Assembly (NCBI RefSeq): GCF_000004195.4
Contig: NC_030677.2
Span: 59,154,222-59,218,221 of the forward strand
Source of the DNA: Xenopus tropicalis
Lineage: Eukaryota > Chordata > Amphibia > Anura > Pipidae
Reading direction: 5' to 3'
Length of the DNA stretch: 64,000 bases
The notes beneath the pieces were generated by a model that saw nothing but the letters and a program-made list of their open reading frames with translations, had not been told where the DNA came from and did not search any database. Positions 60,301 to 64,000 of the stretch are shown one piece after another. The position numbers and the translations under genes were made by a program. Positions within the stretch are counted from its first letter, which is position 1. Every line of letters begins with the position of its first letter.

Positions 60301-63085
60301 ATCATAGTTTCTATCATGTTAAGTGACCTGTTAAAAAATCTCCCCAAACAGTAATATATATATCAGTAAATATTGCCCTTTTACATCCTCTCCCTTGAGC
60401 CACCATTTAGTAATGGGCTGTGTGCTCCATCAGAGATCACATGACCAGAAATAATGCAGCTCTAACTGTAACAGGAAGTAGTGTGGGAGCAAAAGGCAGA
60501 ACTCTGTCCATTAATTGGCTGATGGGGCCTAGCATGTATGTGTGCCTTGGTTTGTGTGTGTGCACTGTGAATCCTATGATCCCAGGAGGCGGCCCTTAAT
60601 TTTTAAAATGGCAATTTTCTATTTAGGATTACCCAATGGCACATAGTACTAAAAGTATATTTATATGAAAAATATTTATTAAGATGAAGCAGGGTTTTCT
60701 ATATGAGCTTGTTTATGCAGTATATTTTTATAGAGACCTACATTGTTTGGGGGTATAGTTTCCCTTTAAATCACCTCTATTTGGCAAAAACAAGTATACA
60801 GTTTCCCTCTCAGTCATTACATTGCAAAGCCTGTTAGTAAGACTTTTATTTTGGGACCAATAATGTGTTGATGATGTTATTGTAAAATACTTTAGCAATT
60901 TGCTGCCATTGTATGTAGAAAAGCAAGATCAGAACGTTCCTCTAATACTGTAGCTTTGTATCTTCCCAGGTACGTGATTATTCTGGCACATATACAGTGA
61001 AGCTTATCCCATGTAGCACCACCCCAAACCAAGAATATTCTTTACCTGTTATCTGCAATCCACGTGAACCTATATCCTTCAATATCGACATTAGGTTCCA
61101 ACAGGTAAGACACATTATTCTATGAACACACAATGTGAATATACAGGCACGCTGCACATTATGATATACACTATAAATGGGATCTGATATACTGTGCTTT
61201 TTTTTCTAGGTTAGTGACCCAGTGGCAGCAGAATTCAGTCTTAACACCCAAATGTTGTTGCTGTCTAAAAAAGAATTGTGGTTATCAGATGGCTCAATGG
61301 GATTTGGCCAGGGAAGTGATGTTGCATTTACTGAAGGTGAGATTAAATTAAAGTTGCTTTATTCTTCCTGTAGGTACTGAAACTGCTCTCACTAGAAGGC
61401 TCTAATGTGCTTCCCGCCAACTGTTATCAACAGCATACAAATGTCATCACCCCCTCATCAAAAGCGGCATCCCTACCATAAATGCAAACACAACTTTCCT
61501 TAATTCAACCCCAACCCCATGTAGCTTTACATTGTATACAAGTAGCTAGCAAAGGATGTATCCTGGCAGACAAGGGGGTATGTCGAGAGTCAGGGGTTGT
61601 CTGGCCAGTGATGAGAAACAGGTTTAGGCATGTTAAACTTGGCTAAAAAAATGCAGAGTAGCGCATTTGGGTGCAATTGAAATCAGATCCAGATCATTTT
61701 AAACTATGCATGCTCCTATGGTGAACTGCAATTGTGAGACTCCCCAGTGGTGCAGTTCAGGAGGGGGAAAGTAGGGAGGCCTTGGGTTGCCAGTAGACTT
61801 TTGTAGTGTGTACTAGTACTAGTATCTCGCCGCATACCACACTTGTGATTGGACGGATAACAACATTACAAAAAGGCTTTATCTCTATAGTATCACCCAG
61901 GCATTGTTCTGATCAACCAAAAGTAAAGGATGAGTTATTCCATCCGCAGATATGTGGCCACGTAGAATTCCTGCCAAAAGTCACTGGTTGATGTGACTTT
62001 ATTATGTTATTAGTTATCAAGTCATTTGTGCTGAGGGGCAGATGAGTAATATATTAATAATGTGTTTAATTTGCCCTTTAGTATGTGTTGCCAAATTGCA
62101 GATGATCTGATTGCCCCTCTCCCCAAACTCAAACCTGAACTTTGCCAGAGATGAGAATGTGACACAAGACTAATTGAATAGAACCTTTTGATACCGTTCT
62201 AATAATTTCCCTTGTATAATCACTTTTTTTTGTTTCCAAGGCTCTACAATCTATGGGCGAATAATGGTGGATCCAGTTCAGAACCTTGGGGACTCTTTTA
62301 TCTGCAACATTGAGAAAGTGTTTTTATGCACTGGTTCTGATGGTTATGTCCCCAAATACAGCCCAGAAAACAAGGAATATGGATGCTTTGCGGACTCGCC
62401 AACATTATTGTACAGATTTAAAATACTGGTAAGTCACTAAGGAAATGTTCTGTTTTAATGTGCGTGCCAGTTAATTTCACTGCAAATACACAGCAAGAAA
62501 TAACCTAGCATAGGCACATTGTATATTTTAATATGATTATAAAATCGTCCTAAAAGATATTCTTTTTGTTTTTCTGAGTACTTATTTCATATTATATAAT
62601 AGCAGCTAGTTTCCATCAAATGTATTGCGTATGCACTCCAAGCAGTGCTGAGTGAGCAATTCATATAATGCCCCAATATAATAACGTGCTTTACAACAGC
62701 AAATTCGTGGCAACACGATAAAATAGAAAATCACAGTATGCTAAGTTCTGGCACAGTCAATTAGGGAGAGTATTGTGGACTGAGCATGTCTTTATATGCA
62801 TTGTAACATATGTACAGTAGCCAACAGTTGTTTGATTTATACAGATATTGTGGAGGACTGCCTGTCAGTGGATTGCTGGGAATTGTATCATACTAGGAAT
62901 GAAGTATAGTATTATCTGTATTGTTTGCCTTTACACAGGACAAAGCACAGCCAGAAACACAGGCCAGGTTATTTGGAGATATTCCATTCGAAGCCAGATT
63001 AGCTATTGATAACCCCAGTGCTCTGGCGCTGGTGAAGCAACCAGGTTCTGATGGTTTCAGCCTCTCATCTGCGCCACTGTTTCAG
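16963..63085 (+). CDS. frem2: frem2 gene, spliced coding region, exons 1-23 (last exon outside window)
   Basis: FRAS1-related extracellular matrix protein 2 is a large type I membrane protein of the epithelial basement membrane. With FRAS1 and FREM1 it forms the Fraser complex that anchors epithelium to mesenchyme. In people its loss causes Fraser syndrome. Joining 23 exons by GT-AG sites gives 8,847 nt and 2,949 codons with no stop. Domain order is signal peptide, N-terminal domain, twelve CSPG repeats (about residues 265-1710), five Calx-beta domains (about 1720-2310), then a conserved C-terminal ectodomain. Human FREM2 is about 3,170 residues, so about 200 residues with the transmembrane helix are missing at the right edge. 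Five Calx-beta domains and the long C-terminal region argue against FREM3, and the absence of a lectin domain argues against FREM1. Confidence 0.96.
22201..22260 (+). repeat. Perfect 30-bp tandem duplication in intron 1
   Basis: Two identical adjacent 30-bp units begin CTGCATATTATATTATATCT. They lie 86 bp before exon 2. Perfect identity suggests a recent slippage or duplication event. Confidence 0.97.
22346..22435 (+). CDS. frem2: frem2 exon 2: end of CSPG repeat 12
   Basis: The exon encodes residues 1673-1702, with the motif [20 protein letters not shown] and then HFSVED. This is the closing part of the twelfth CSPG repeat. The acceptor is TTTACAG, the donor GTACAG, and both phases are 1. 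Intron 1 before it is only 366 bp, whereas intron 2 after it is 12.6 kb. Confidence 0.94.
23127..23570 (+). mobile_element. T2-type MITE in intron 2
   Basis: The left end TTAAAGGAGTAGTTCACTTT and the right end CAAACTATCCCTTTTA are diverged inverted repeats of the T2 type. Interior blocks match the element at 30677-31126 (TGTCACTGACCC, TCAGAATATCA). Confidence 0.8.
24694..24989. mobile_element. hAT-type MITE with perfect 8-bp target duplication
   Basis: The termini are CAGGGATCCCCAACC and, as complement, CAGTGATTCCCAAC. ATGTAGAG occurs immediately outside both ends (24686-24693 and 24990-24997). An 8-bp duplication with CAG-type ends is the hallmark of hAT elements. The 296-bp length and lack of coding show it is non-autonomous. 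Confidence 0.93.
25016..25414 (-). mobile_element. Partial T2-type MITE in intron 2
   Basis: The right end is CCTGAAAGTGAACCACACCTTTAA, closing with TTAA at 25411-25414. The interior matches other T2-type copies in reverse (GGTCAGTGACCCCCCATTTG, AAGACCAATTG). The left terminus is missing. Confidence 0.75.
25467..26294. mobile_element. hAT-type element, 828 bp, perfect 8-bp duplication
   Basis: The terminal repeats are CAGTGCTGTCCAACTTC and its complement. GCTTACAT lies outside both ends (25459-25466 and 26295-26302). The interior includes short tandem CTATGCTGCCTGTG-type repeats at about 25810-25975 and AACAATGCAG-type repeats. No transposase frame is left, so it depends on enzyme supplied from elsewhere. 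Confidence 0.93.
28047..28371. mobile_element. Foldback MITE with TAA target duplication
   Basis: The ends are GGCTCATGCCACA and its near-complement, with TAA on both sides (28044-28046 and 28372-28374). The interior is an inverted repeat centred near 28205, with GTGCCTGC and GGAATACACTCAGGGGCAGG-like arms. Target size fits a PIF/Harbinger-like element. Confidence 0.85.
28909..29226. mobile_element. Palindromic MITE (GGCCATACACG family), intron 2
   Basis: This is the second copy of the family seen at 4351-4697. The left end is AAGCTGGCCATACACGCACC and the right end GTGTGTGGCCATCTTA. Shared inner blocks include TTTCTACCTCCTTATCTGC-like and GATATCGGTCGACTCGCC sequence. Confidence 0.85.
29282..29848. 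mobile_element. T2-type MITE with TTAAAGGACATGTAAA ends
   Basis: TTAA borders (29282-29285, 29845-29848) are joined to AGGACATGTAAACC and its complement. A GC-rich block at 29371-29455 with a CAGGGCCGGATTT motif has different composition. It may be a further small insertion inside the element. Confidence 0.85.
30382..30680. mobile_element. T2-type MITE, abutting the next element
   Basis: The left border is TTAAAGGAAAAGGAAAGGC at 30382 and the right border CTTTCCTTCTCCTTTAA at 30680. The interior has inverted blocks (CACCAGCCCGGGGTA, GCGCATGCGCC). Its right TTAA (30677-30680) doubles as the left TTAA of the neighbouring element. A related partial sequence lies at about 44690-44890. Confidence 0.82.
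30677..31126 (+). mobile_element. T2-type MITE, best full copy in the window
   Basis: The termini are TTAAAGGGGTGGTTCACC and its complement at 31126. Typical inner motifs are GGGGGTCACTGACCCCGGCA, TTTAAACCAGTGCATGGTT and AATTGTCTCAGAATATCAAT. A second copy of the right terminal repeat follows directly at 31130-31150. The other T2 fragments in the window can be aligned to this copy. Confidence 0.88.
31863..32287. mobile_element. Foldback T2-type MITE with near-complete inverted arms
   Basis: TTAA borders at 31863-31866 and 32284-32287 are followed by AGGAACAGTAACACCAAAA and its complement. The two halves pair over about 200 bp each about a centre near 32075. A second, right-truncated copy lies at 38923-39264. 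Confidence 0.9.
32590..32960. promoter_or_regulatory. Candidate conserved non-coding element in intron 2
   Basis: This low-repeat stretch in a transposon-rich intron has no coding frame. It has many TAATTA/ATTAAT-like homeodomain core motifs and balanced complexity (GCATAATTAGGCAC, TTTAATGAGCTC, CTCATTAACATTTC). I call it only from composition and lack of repeats; conservation cannot be tested here. Confidence 0.25.
33104..33305. mobile_element. Palindromic MITE fragment (GCCATCCCACCGG arms)
   Basis: Inverted arms TGCCATCCCACCGGC and complement surround a CGGCAAATCG core. The right side runs into GGGGAGATTAGTCGCCCGCG, the terminal motif of the fuller copy at 37602-37806. Both outer ends are truncated. 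Open frames on both strands here are by-products. Confidence 0.78.
33396..33723 (+). mobile_element. TA-flanked MITE (CAGGTATGGGACC family), copy 3
   Basis: This is a well-preserved copy with the left end CAGGTATGGGATCCCTTATC and the right end GGTCCTATACCTG, each next to TA. It is in the forward orientation, like 40856 and 50796, and opposite to 56517. Confidence 0.9.
35023..35169 (+). CDS. frem2: frem2 exon 3: first half of Calx-beta 1
   Basis: The exon encodes residues 1703-1751. It carries the linker motif [12 protein letters not shown], then [20 protein letters not shown], the opening strands of a Calx-beta domain. The acceptor TTCAAG has a weak pyrimidine tract. The donor is GTATGT and both phases are 1. 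A 217-bp GATA/GGAT microsatellite begins 52 bp after the donor. Confidence 0.94.
35221..35437. repeat. Compound GATA-GGAT-GATA microsatellite in intron 3
   Basis: GATA tetranucleotides flank a central GGAT block (about 35293-35340). The left shoulder is AGAGAGA-rich. The Tyr-Leu-Ser-Ile and Pro-Ser-Ile-His frames on the minus strand are repeat by-products. Confidence 0.98.
35438..37212 (+). other. frem2: Rest of frem2 intron 3
   Basis: No exon is seen between the microsatellite and exon 4. A block at 36275-36390 resembles the dispersed repeat pair at 12484 and 13794. The 118-codon open frame at 36529-36885 has no recognisable domain. Confidence 0.6.
37213..37443 (+). CDS. frem2: frem2 exon 4: second half of Calx-beta 1
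   Basis: The exon encodes residues 1752-1828. It contains [12 protein letters not shown] and the Calx-beta core [17 protein letters not shown], ending in VDPGD. The acidic loop and the E-x-x-E-x-F pattern are typical of Calx-beta calcium-binding domains. The acceptor is TTTAG, the donor GTAAGT, and both phases are 1. Confidence 0.95.
37602..37806. mobile_element. PIF/Harbinger-like MITE with TTA duplication, intron 4
   Basis: The terminal repeats GGGCTCTGGCACACGGGGAG and complement are flanked by TTA on both sides (37599-37601, 37807-37809). The 205-bp element contains a GATTAGTCGCCCGCGAC terminal block and a GCCATCCCACC inner arm. A 3-bp TTA target is the rule for PIF/Harbinger. Confidence 0.9.
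38721..38846 (+). CDS. frem2: frem2 exon 5: first half of Calx-beta 2
   Basis: The exon encodes residues 1829-1870, with the motif [19 protein letters not shown], the opening strands of the second Calx-beta domain. The acceptor TTTTTCAG is strong. The donor is GTAAGG and both phases are 1. Confidence 0.94.
38923..39264 (+). mobile_element. Right-truncated foldback T2-type MITE, intron 5
   Basis: The start is TTAAGGAAACAGTAACACCA and the interior matches 31863-32287. The right arm stops at the GTGCAGGGCAGC block, so about 60 bp of the right terminus is lost. Confidence 0.82.
39311..39342. repeat. (AT)n microsatellite in intron 5
   Basis: This is a nearly uninterrupted AT run with one AA step. 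Confidence 0.95.
39343..40544 (+). other. frem2: Rest of frem2 intron 5
   Basis: AT-rich intron sequence with no recognised exon, RNA gene or bounded transposon. Confidence 0.6.
40545..40793 (+). CDS. frem2: frem2 exon 6: second half of Calx-beta 2
   Basis: The exon encodes residues 1871-1953. Motifs are [17 protein letters not shown] and the core [20 protein letters not shown]. The acceptor is CAAATAG and the donor GTAAGA, both phase 1. The open frame continues upstream into intron sequence, but the splice site and the Calx-beta alignment set the exon start. Confidence 0.95.
40856..41168 (+). mobile_element. TA-flanked MITE (CAGGTATGGGACC family), copy 4
   Basis: The left end is CAGGTATGGAATCCCTTATC and the right end GGTCCTACACCTG, with TA on each side. 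It lies in intron 6, 62 bp after exon 6. Confidence 0.9.
41739..42064. mobile_element. MITE with AAAGGTGCCCATACAC ends, intron 6
   Basis: The left end is AAAGGTGCCCATACACTATA and the right end GTGTATGGGGACCTT. The interior is rich in GGCCGAT and GATATCGG motifs. It is the same family as 43600-43956 in inverted layout. The shared blocks CCAAACGATCG and CGATGCGGTCCCCGA confirm this. Confidence 0.85.
42065..43290 (+). other. frem2: frem2 intron 6 interval without recognised feature
   Basis: No exon or bounded transposon is seen. The sequence looks mostly unique and AT-rich. Confidence 0.4.
43293..43547. mobile_element. MITE with GGGCTGTGACAGACGGGG ends, intron 6
   Basis: The terminal repeats GGGCTGTGACAGACGGGG and complement contain the GATTAGTCGC block also found in 37602-37806. 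Inner GCCATCCCACCGG arms are shared too. The flanks read TTA on the left and TAA on the right, so the target duplication is not perfect. Confidence 0.85.
43600..43956. mobile_element. MITE with AAAGTCCCCATACAC ends, intron 6
   Basis: The ends AAAGTCCCCATACACAGGC and GTGTATGGGGACCTTT enclose the CCAAACGATCG and GATGCGGTCCCCGA blocks. It is the inverted partner of 41739-42064, about 1.5 kb away in the same intron. Confidence 0.85.
43957..45745 (+). other. frem2: frem2 intron 6 interval, old repeat traces
   Basis: About 44690-44890 resembles the interior of the T2-type element at 30382-30680 in reverse. No exon or RNA gene is seen elsewhere in this interval. Confidence 0.4.
45746..45912. mobile_element. 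Small foldback MITE (ATGATTTATAAA ends)
   Basis: The left part GGATGATTTATAAACACTGGG pairs with the right part TTTCATAAATGACCCCC. An inner GGGCAGTAACCCAT block is repeated in inverted form. The length is about 167 bp. Confidence 0.65.
46025..46285. repeat. GC-richer repeat-like block (GGGCCAGGGC / TTGGCCCTG ends)
   Basis: The block begins GACGGGCCAGGGCATTCGGG and ends AGTTTTGGCCCTGT. GCGCCCTAGGCA and TGCCCTAAGCAGTTGCC are imperfectly inverted inside. It looks like an old hAT-type repeat related to CAGGGCC sequences, but no duplication is visible. Confidence 0.4.
46690..46973 (-). mobile_element. Partial T2-type MITE, intron 6
   Basis: The sequence aligns in reverse to 30677-31126 through GGTCAGTGACCCCCCATTT, AACCAATTGCAAAGTTAC and GTTCTATAACATACTGAAAG. 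The left terminus is missing. Confidence 0.75.
46994..47598. mobile_element. TA-flanked MITE with CYGTATATACTCGAGTATAA ends
   Basis: Terminal inverted repeats of about 23 bp (CCGTATATACTCGAGTATAA on the left, CTGTATATACTCGAGTATAA as complement on the right) lie next to TA at both sides. An internal sub-terminal block (AAGCCGAG / CTCAAGTATAAGCCGAGGG) repeats the motif. The length is 605 bp with no transposase. TA target and C-start ends fit a Tc1/mariner-type element. Confidence 0.88.
47601..48579 (+). other. frem2: frem2 intron 6 interval without recognised feature
   Basis: No exon, RNA gene or bounded repeat is recognised. Confidence 0.4.
48580..49270. promoter_or_regulatory. Candidate conserved non-coding block, intron 6
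   Basis: This is a 690-bp low-repeat stretch between transposon-derived intervals. It contains AT-rich core motifs (CTCAATTAGATG, AATCTAATAGC, TTTAATGAACTCATG) and no open frame of note. I call it only by contrast with the repeat-dense surroundings, so it is speculative. Confidence 0.22.
49342..50398. mobile_element. GGGGCCGATTTACTAATCC MITE with ten 52-bp tandem units
   Basis: The terminal repeats GGGGCCGATTTACTAATCCA and GGATTAGTAAATCAGCCCC belong to the family at 5694-6260 and 11790-12278. The left shoulder is TTTTTCG/TTGTCGC-rich and the right shoulder is its complement type (AAAAAGTCG). The centre is a 520-bp minisatellite. No matching 3-bp duplication is seen at the borders. It lies at the end of intron 6, 109 bp before exon 7. 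Confidence 0.9.
49591..50110 (+). repeat. Ten-copy 52-bp minisatellite inside a MITE
   Basis: There are exactly ten head-to-tail 52-bp units with no partial unit. They are nearly identical. One marker base (GGGCCAGG or GGGCCGGG) runs A A A G G G A A G G through copies 1-10. The first copy has AATGCC, as in the single-unit element, and the last has the GAGTCC/GGCTTCC junction shared with the three-unit element. Confidence 0.98.
50508..50657 (+). CDS. frem2: frem2 exon 7: first half of Calx-beta 3
   Basis: The exon encodes residues 1954-2003: [20 protein letters not shown] and [15 protein letters not shown]. These are the opening strands of Calx-beta 3. The acceptor is TACACAG, the donor GTGAGC, and both phases are 1. 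Intron 6 before it is 9.7 kb. Confidence 0.94.
50796..51123 (+). mobile_element. TA-flanked MITE (CAGGTATGGGACC family), copy 5
   Basis: Left CAGGTATCGGACCCCTTATC and right GGTCCTGTACCTG are next to TA at both ends. It fills more than half of the 591-bp intron 7. Confidence 0.9.
51249..51458 (+). CDS. frem2: frem2 exon 8: second half of Calx-beta 3
   Basis: The exon encodes residues 2004-2073, with the motifs [20 protein letters not shown] and [20 protein letters not shown]. The acceptor is TTGCCCAG and the donor GTAAGG, both phase 1. The frame joins exon 7 as SAE-AGTDYVG. Confidence 0.95.
51838..52120 (+). mobile_element. Truncated T2-type MITE (AAAGGAGACATATTGGAT family), intron 8
   Basis: It matches the middle of 63321-63845 in the same orientation: GGCAATTATAAATAATAAAT-like start, GGAGCTCCCTATAGATCC, CCTGCCAGAAGCACAGTAG and GATTGGCTCCTATCCTACAG. 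Both TTAA termini are lost. Confidence 0.85.
52227..52424 (+). CDS. frem2: frem2 exon 9: first half of Calx-beta 4
   Basis: The exon encodes residues 2074-2139: [20 protein letters not shown], then [20 protein letters not shown]. The acceptor is TTCTAG and the donor GTAAAT, both phase 1. The open frame runs past the donor, but the next exon restores the Calx-beta sequence. Confidence 0.94.
52855..53019 (+). CDS. frem2: frem2 exon 10: second half of Calx-beta 4
   Basis: The exon encodes residues 2140-2194: [20 protein letters not shown] and [20 protein letters not shown]. The acidic E-rich turn is typical of the calcium-binding loop. The acceptor ACTATAG is weak. The donor is GTAAGT and both phases are 1. 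Confidence 0.94.
53480..53662 (+). CDS. frem2: frem2 exon 11: first half of Calx-beta 5
   Basis: The exon encodes residues 2195-2255: [20 protein letters not shown], then [20 protein letters not shown]. The acceptor is TTTTTGCAG and the donor GTACCC, both phase 1. The TKDGSATxGEDY motif is characteristic of Calx-beta domains. Confidence 0.95.
53878..54008 (+). CDS. frem2: frem2 exon 12: second half of Calx-beta 5
   Basis: The exon encodes residues 2256-2299: [20 protein letters not shown] and [14 protein letters not shown]. The acceptor is CCACAG and the donor GTAACA. The exon starts in phase 1 and ends in phase 0, closing the symmetric phase-1 series of Calx-beta exons. Confidence 0.94.
54318..54476 (+). 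CDS. frem2: frem2 exon 13: post-Calx-beta linker
   Basis: The exon encodes residues 2300-2352: [20 protein letters not shown] and [11 protein letters not shown]. The acceptor is CTTGCAG and the donor GTAGGT, phase 0 on both sides. The open frame also reads through both introns, so the exact ends rest on splice sites. Confidence 0.93.
54715..55018 (+). CDS. frem2: frem2 exon 14: C-terminal ectodomain, part 1
   Basis: The exon encodes residues 2353-2453. It has cysteine-containing motifs [16 protein letters not shown] and [17 protein letters not shown], and [10 protein letters not shown]. The AVNANGDSG stretch resembles a fibronectin III-like end. The donor is GTTAGT and the end phase is 1. 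Confidence 0.95.
55188..55319 (+). CDS. frem2: frem2 exon 15: C-terminal ectodomain, part 2
   Basis: The exon encodes residues 2454-2497: [20 protein letters not shown] and [14 protein letters not shown]. The acceptor is TTTGTAG and the donor GTATGG, both phase 1. Confidence 0.95.
55750..56081 (+). CDS. frem2: frem2 exon 16: C-terminal ectodomain, part 3
   Basis: The exon encodes residues 2498-2608. Motifs are [39 protein letters not shown] and [11 protein letters not shown]. This is among the most conserved parts of the FRAS/FREM C-terminal region. The acceptor is CTGTTAG and the donor GTAGGT, ending in phase 0. Confidence 0.96.
56517..56798 (-). mobile_element. TA-flanked MITE (CAGGTATGGGACC family), copy 6, reversed
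   Basis: The ends CAGGTATGGGACCTGTTATC and GGATCCTATACCTG each lie next to TA. It lies in intron 16 and is inverted relative to copies 3-5. Confidence 0.9.
57118..57310 (+). CDS. frem2: frem2 exon 17: C-terminal ectodomain, part 4
   Basis: The exon encodes residues 2609-2672: [40 protein letters not shown] and [15 protein letters not shown]. The acceptor is TTTTTGCAG and the donor GTAAGT. It starts in phase 0 and ends in phase 1. Confidence 0.96.
57526..57630 (+). CDS. frem2: frem2 exon 18: C-terminal ectodomain, part 5
   Basis: The exon encodes residues 2673-2707: [20 protein letters not shown], then [10 protein letters not shown]. The acceptor is TTTTCAG and the donor GTAATA, both phase 1. 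Confidence 0.94.
57817..58344. mobile_element. GGGGCACATTTACTAAG foldback MITE, TAA duplication, intron 18
   Basis: The ends GGGGCACATTTACTAAG and complement are flanked by TAA on both sides (57814-57816 and 58345-58347). The two arms pair almost throughout, about a centre near 58085 (TTTTTCGTAGC / GCTACGAAAAA blocks). It has the same termini as the 52-bp-unit elements but lacks the tandem unit. Confidence 0.9.
58543..58670 (+). CDS. frem2: frem2 exon 19: C-terminal ectodomain, part 6
   Basis: The exon encodes residues 2708-2750: [20 protein letters not shown] and [15 protein letters not shown]. The acceptor GTGTTTAAG has a poor pyrimidine tract. The donor is GTATGT and the end phase is 0. 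Confidence 0.94.
58671..60969 (+). other. frem2: frem2 intron 19, with unclassified repeat-like block
   Basis: 58840-59720 is GC-richer and pyrimidine-rich on this strand (CCCTCTAGAGGCCCCTATA, TGTAACAATCAACACTTTAT). It resembles dispersed repeat or LTR-like sequence, but no flanking repeats or coding remain, so no family is named. The T2-like element at 60283-60769 is listed separately. No further exon is seen. Confidence 0.5.
60283..60769 (+). mobile_element. T2-like MITE, inverse copy of 10217-10649
   Basis: The left end CTAAAGGAAAACTATACTAT is slightly damaged, with C in place of T in the target. The right end GGGGTATAGTTTCCCTTTAA closes with TTAA at 60766-60769. Its sequence is the reverse complement of 10217-10649. 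Confidence 0.85.
60970..61104 (+). CDS. frem2: frem2 exon 20: C-terminal ectodomain, part 7
   Basis: The exon encodes residues 2751-2795: [33 protein letters not shown] and FNIDIRFQQ. The acceptor is TTCCCAG and the donor GTAAGA, both phase 0. Confidence 0.96.
61210..61336 (+). CDS. frem2: frem2 exon 21: C-terminal ectodomain, part 8
   Basis: The exon encodes residues 2796-2837: [20 protein letters not shown] and [17 protein letters not shown]. The acceptor is TTTCTAG and the donor GTGAGA. It starts in phase 0 and ends in phase 1. Intron 20 is only 105 bp. Confidence 0.96.
61337..62240 (+). other. frem2: frem2 intron 21, nothing recognised
   Basis: The intron is 904 bp. No exon, RNA gene or bounded transposon is seen; the 61-codon frame at 61806 has no domain. 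Confidence 0.6.
62241..62428 (+). CDS. frem2: frem2 exon 22: C-terminal ectodomain, part 9
   Basis: The exon encodes residues 2838-2900: [38 protein letters not shown] and [13 protein letters not shown]. It carries three cysteines conserved in the family. The acceptor is TTCCAAG and the donor GTAAGT, ending in phase 0. Confidence 0.96.
62939..63085 (+). CDS. frem2: frem2 exon 23: C-terminal ectodomain, part 10
   Basis: The exon encodes residues 2901-2949: [20 protein letters not shown] and [19 protein letters not shown]. The acceptor is TTACACAG and the donor GTAAGT, phase 0. The final exon should follow with the membrane-proximal segment, transmembrane helix and tail. It is not found before position 64000. 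Confidence 0.95.
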
Positions 63086-64000
63086 GTAAGTCTAACCAAC
63101 AAAAAGGACCAGAAAATAAATTGAACCCTTAGCTGTATGTATAACTGTAGGCTAAGGTACATTATGGATCTCTAGACAGTCAATATCTATTAGTACAGAG
63201 CAACTGCACACCATTGGCTGGTAGGTGGACGTAAAGAAAAAAAAAAGATTAAGGTACTGGGAAAGGAGAATAGGAGATATACAAATAAACATCCCTAGCA
63301 GGTTTGCCTCATGTCCGGTTTTAAAGGAGACATATTGGATAAATGGGAAAAAAAGGTAATTTTGTAGGCAATTCTGAATAATATATGGTGCTGGTTTCCC
63401 TTTGGGCTAAACATTAACCCTATCTGTAACAATGGTCCCTTTATTGGAGCTCCCTATAGATCCTCTCACTTCTCTCACTCCGAGTTTGAAATGAAGAGTG
63501 GGCGTGTCCTAACGGTCCCTGCCAGAAGCACAGTAGGAGGGGGAGAGCCAATCACAGCCCTGCACTCACACAGGCACAGACAGGCTTCAGTTCCCTATCA
63601 GGTCAGCCTAGCTGCTGATTGGTTCCTATCCTACAGTGCAGGGGACGGAGGGCTGCCGGCTCCCCAGCTCATCCAGAGAATTCAGCCAGCAGGAAGTGGA
63701 ACAGATGGGCGGGGCTAGTGGGGGTTTTGTGGAATTTCTCAATAAATCAGTCAGAAACACAACTTTTTAAGCACAATCCTTCTATATCTAGAGGAGTATA
63801 ATTCCCTGGTACATTCATAATTTTTATAGGATATGTCTCCTTTAACCCTTACAGTTATCAACATTCTGATTGTCGTGGTTTTAGAGGTTTTTAAAACCAC
63901 AAATAAACTAATTTCCACCAAAACCACAAAAGATCCAAATTGAAAAAGCACAAACAAATTAAAATGTGGAACAAAAACTAGAACAACACAAAAACCACAT
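63086..64000 (+). other. frem2: Start of frem2 intron 23, running off the window
   Basis: Apart from the MITE at 63321-63845 there is only A-rich intron sequence (ACCACAAA-type repeats near 63890-64000). No hydrophobic membrane-segment exon is present. Confidence 0.7.
63321..63845 (+). mobile_element. T2-type TTAA-flanked MITE (AAAGGAGACATATTGGAT family), full copy
   Basis: Left TTAAAGGAGACATATTGGAT and right GGATATGTCTCCTTTAA give inverted termini with TTAA at both borders (63321-63324, 63842-63845). It is the reverse complement of 13039-13558. Confidence 0.92.

Noticed and set aside
16963..63085. Assignment to frem3 or frem1 instead of frem2
   Set aside because: Five Calx-beta domains and the long conserved C-terminal ectodomain fit FREM2; FREM1 would carry a lectin domain and FREM3 is shorter.

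Overview
The window is vertebrate nuclear DNA, almost certainly from a clawed frog (Xenopus). One large multi-exon gene is spread over about 46 kb. Its long introns and roughly 17 kb of upstream DNA are packed with short non-autonomous DNA transposons typical of Xenopus: T2-type MITEs with TTAAAGG termini, elements with 3-bp flanking repeats, hAT MITEs with perfect 8-bp duplications, and TA-flanked MITEs. I cannot separate X. tropicalis from X. laevis with the sequence alone.

Positions 1-16,962 hold no protein-coding gene that I can support. They contain MITEs, including one T2-type element interrupted by two later insertions, and simple repeats. A 518-bp GATA/GACA microsatellite ends 314 bp before the start codon of the gene.

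Positions 16,963-63,085 carry 23 exons of frem2 on the plus strand (FRAS1-related extracellular matrix protein 2). All 22 introns are GT-AG and the reading frame holds through every junction. The joined coding sequence is 8,847 nt, or 2,949 codons. Exon 1 alone is 5,017 nt and encodes the signal peptide, the N-terminal domain and twelve CSPG/NG2-type repeats, with exon 2 finishing repeat 12. Exons 3-12 encode five Calx-beta domains, two exons per domain. Exons 13-23 encode the conserved C-terminal extracellular region. The last exon, expected to encode the membrane anchor and cytoplasmic tail (about 200 residues in relatives), lies beyond the right edge.

FREM2 works with FRAS1 and FREM1 as the Fraser complex, which holds epithelium to the underlying dermis through the basement membrane. 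There is no second gene here, so no operon-like or neighbour-based function can be inferred.

The most unusual structure is a MITE family found here in three versions. They are alike at both ends and differ in the middle, which holds exactly 1, 3 or 10 head-to-tail copies of a 52-bp unit. This looks like a minisatellite caught growing inside a mobile element. Other points of interest are long near-perfect hairpins inside frem2 introns, inverted MITE copies that could pair across exons, a sharp drop in GC content inside exon 1, and two low-repeat intronic stretches that could be enhancers.
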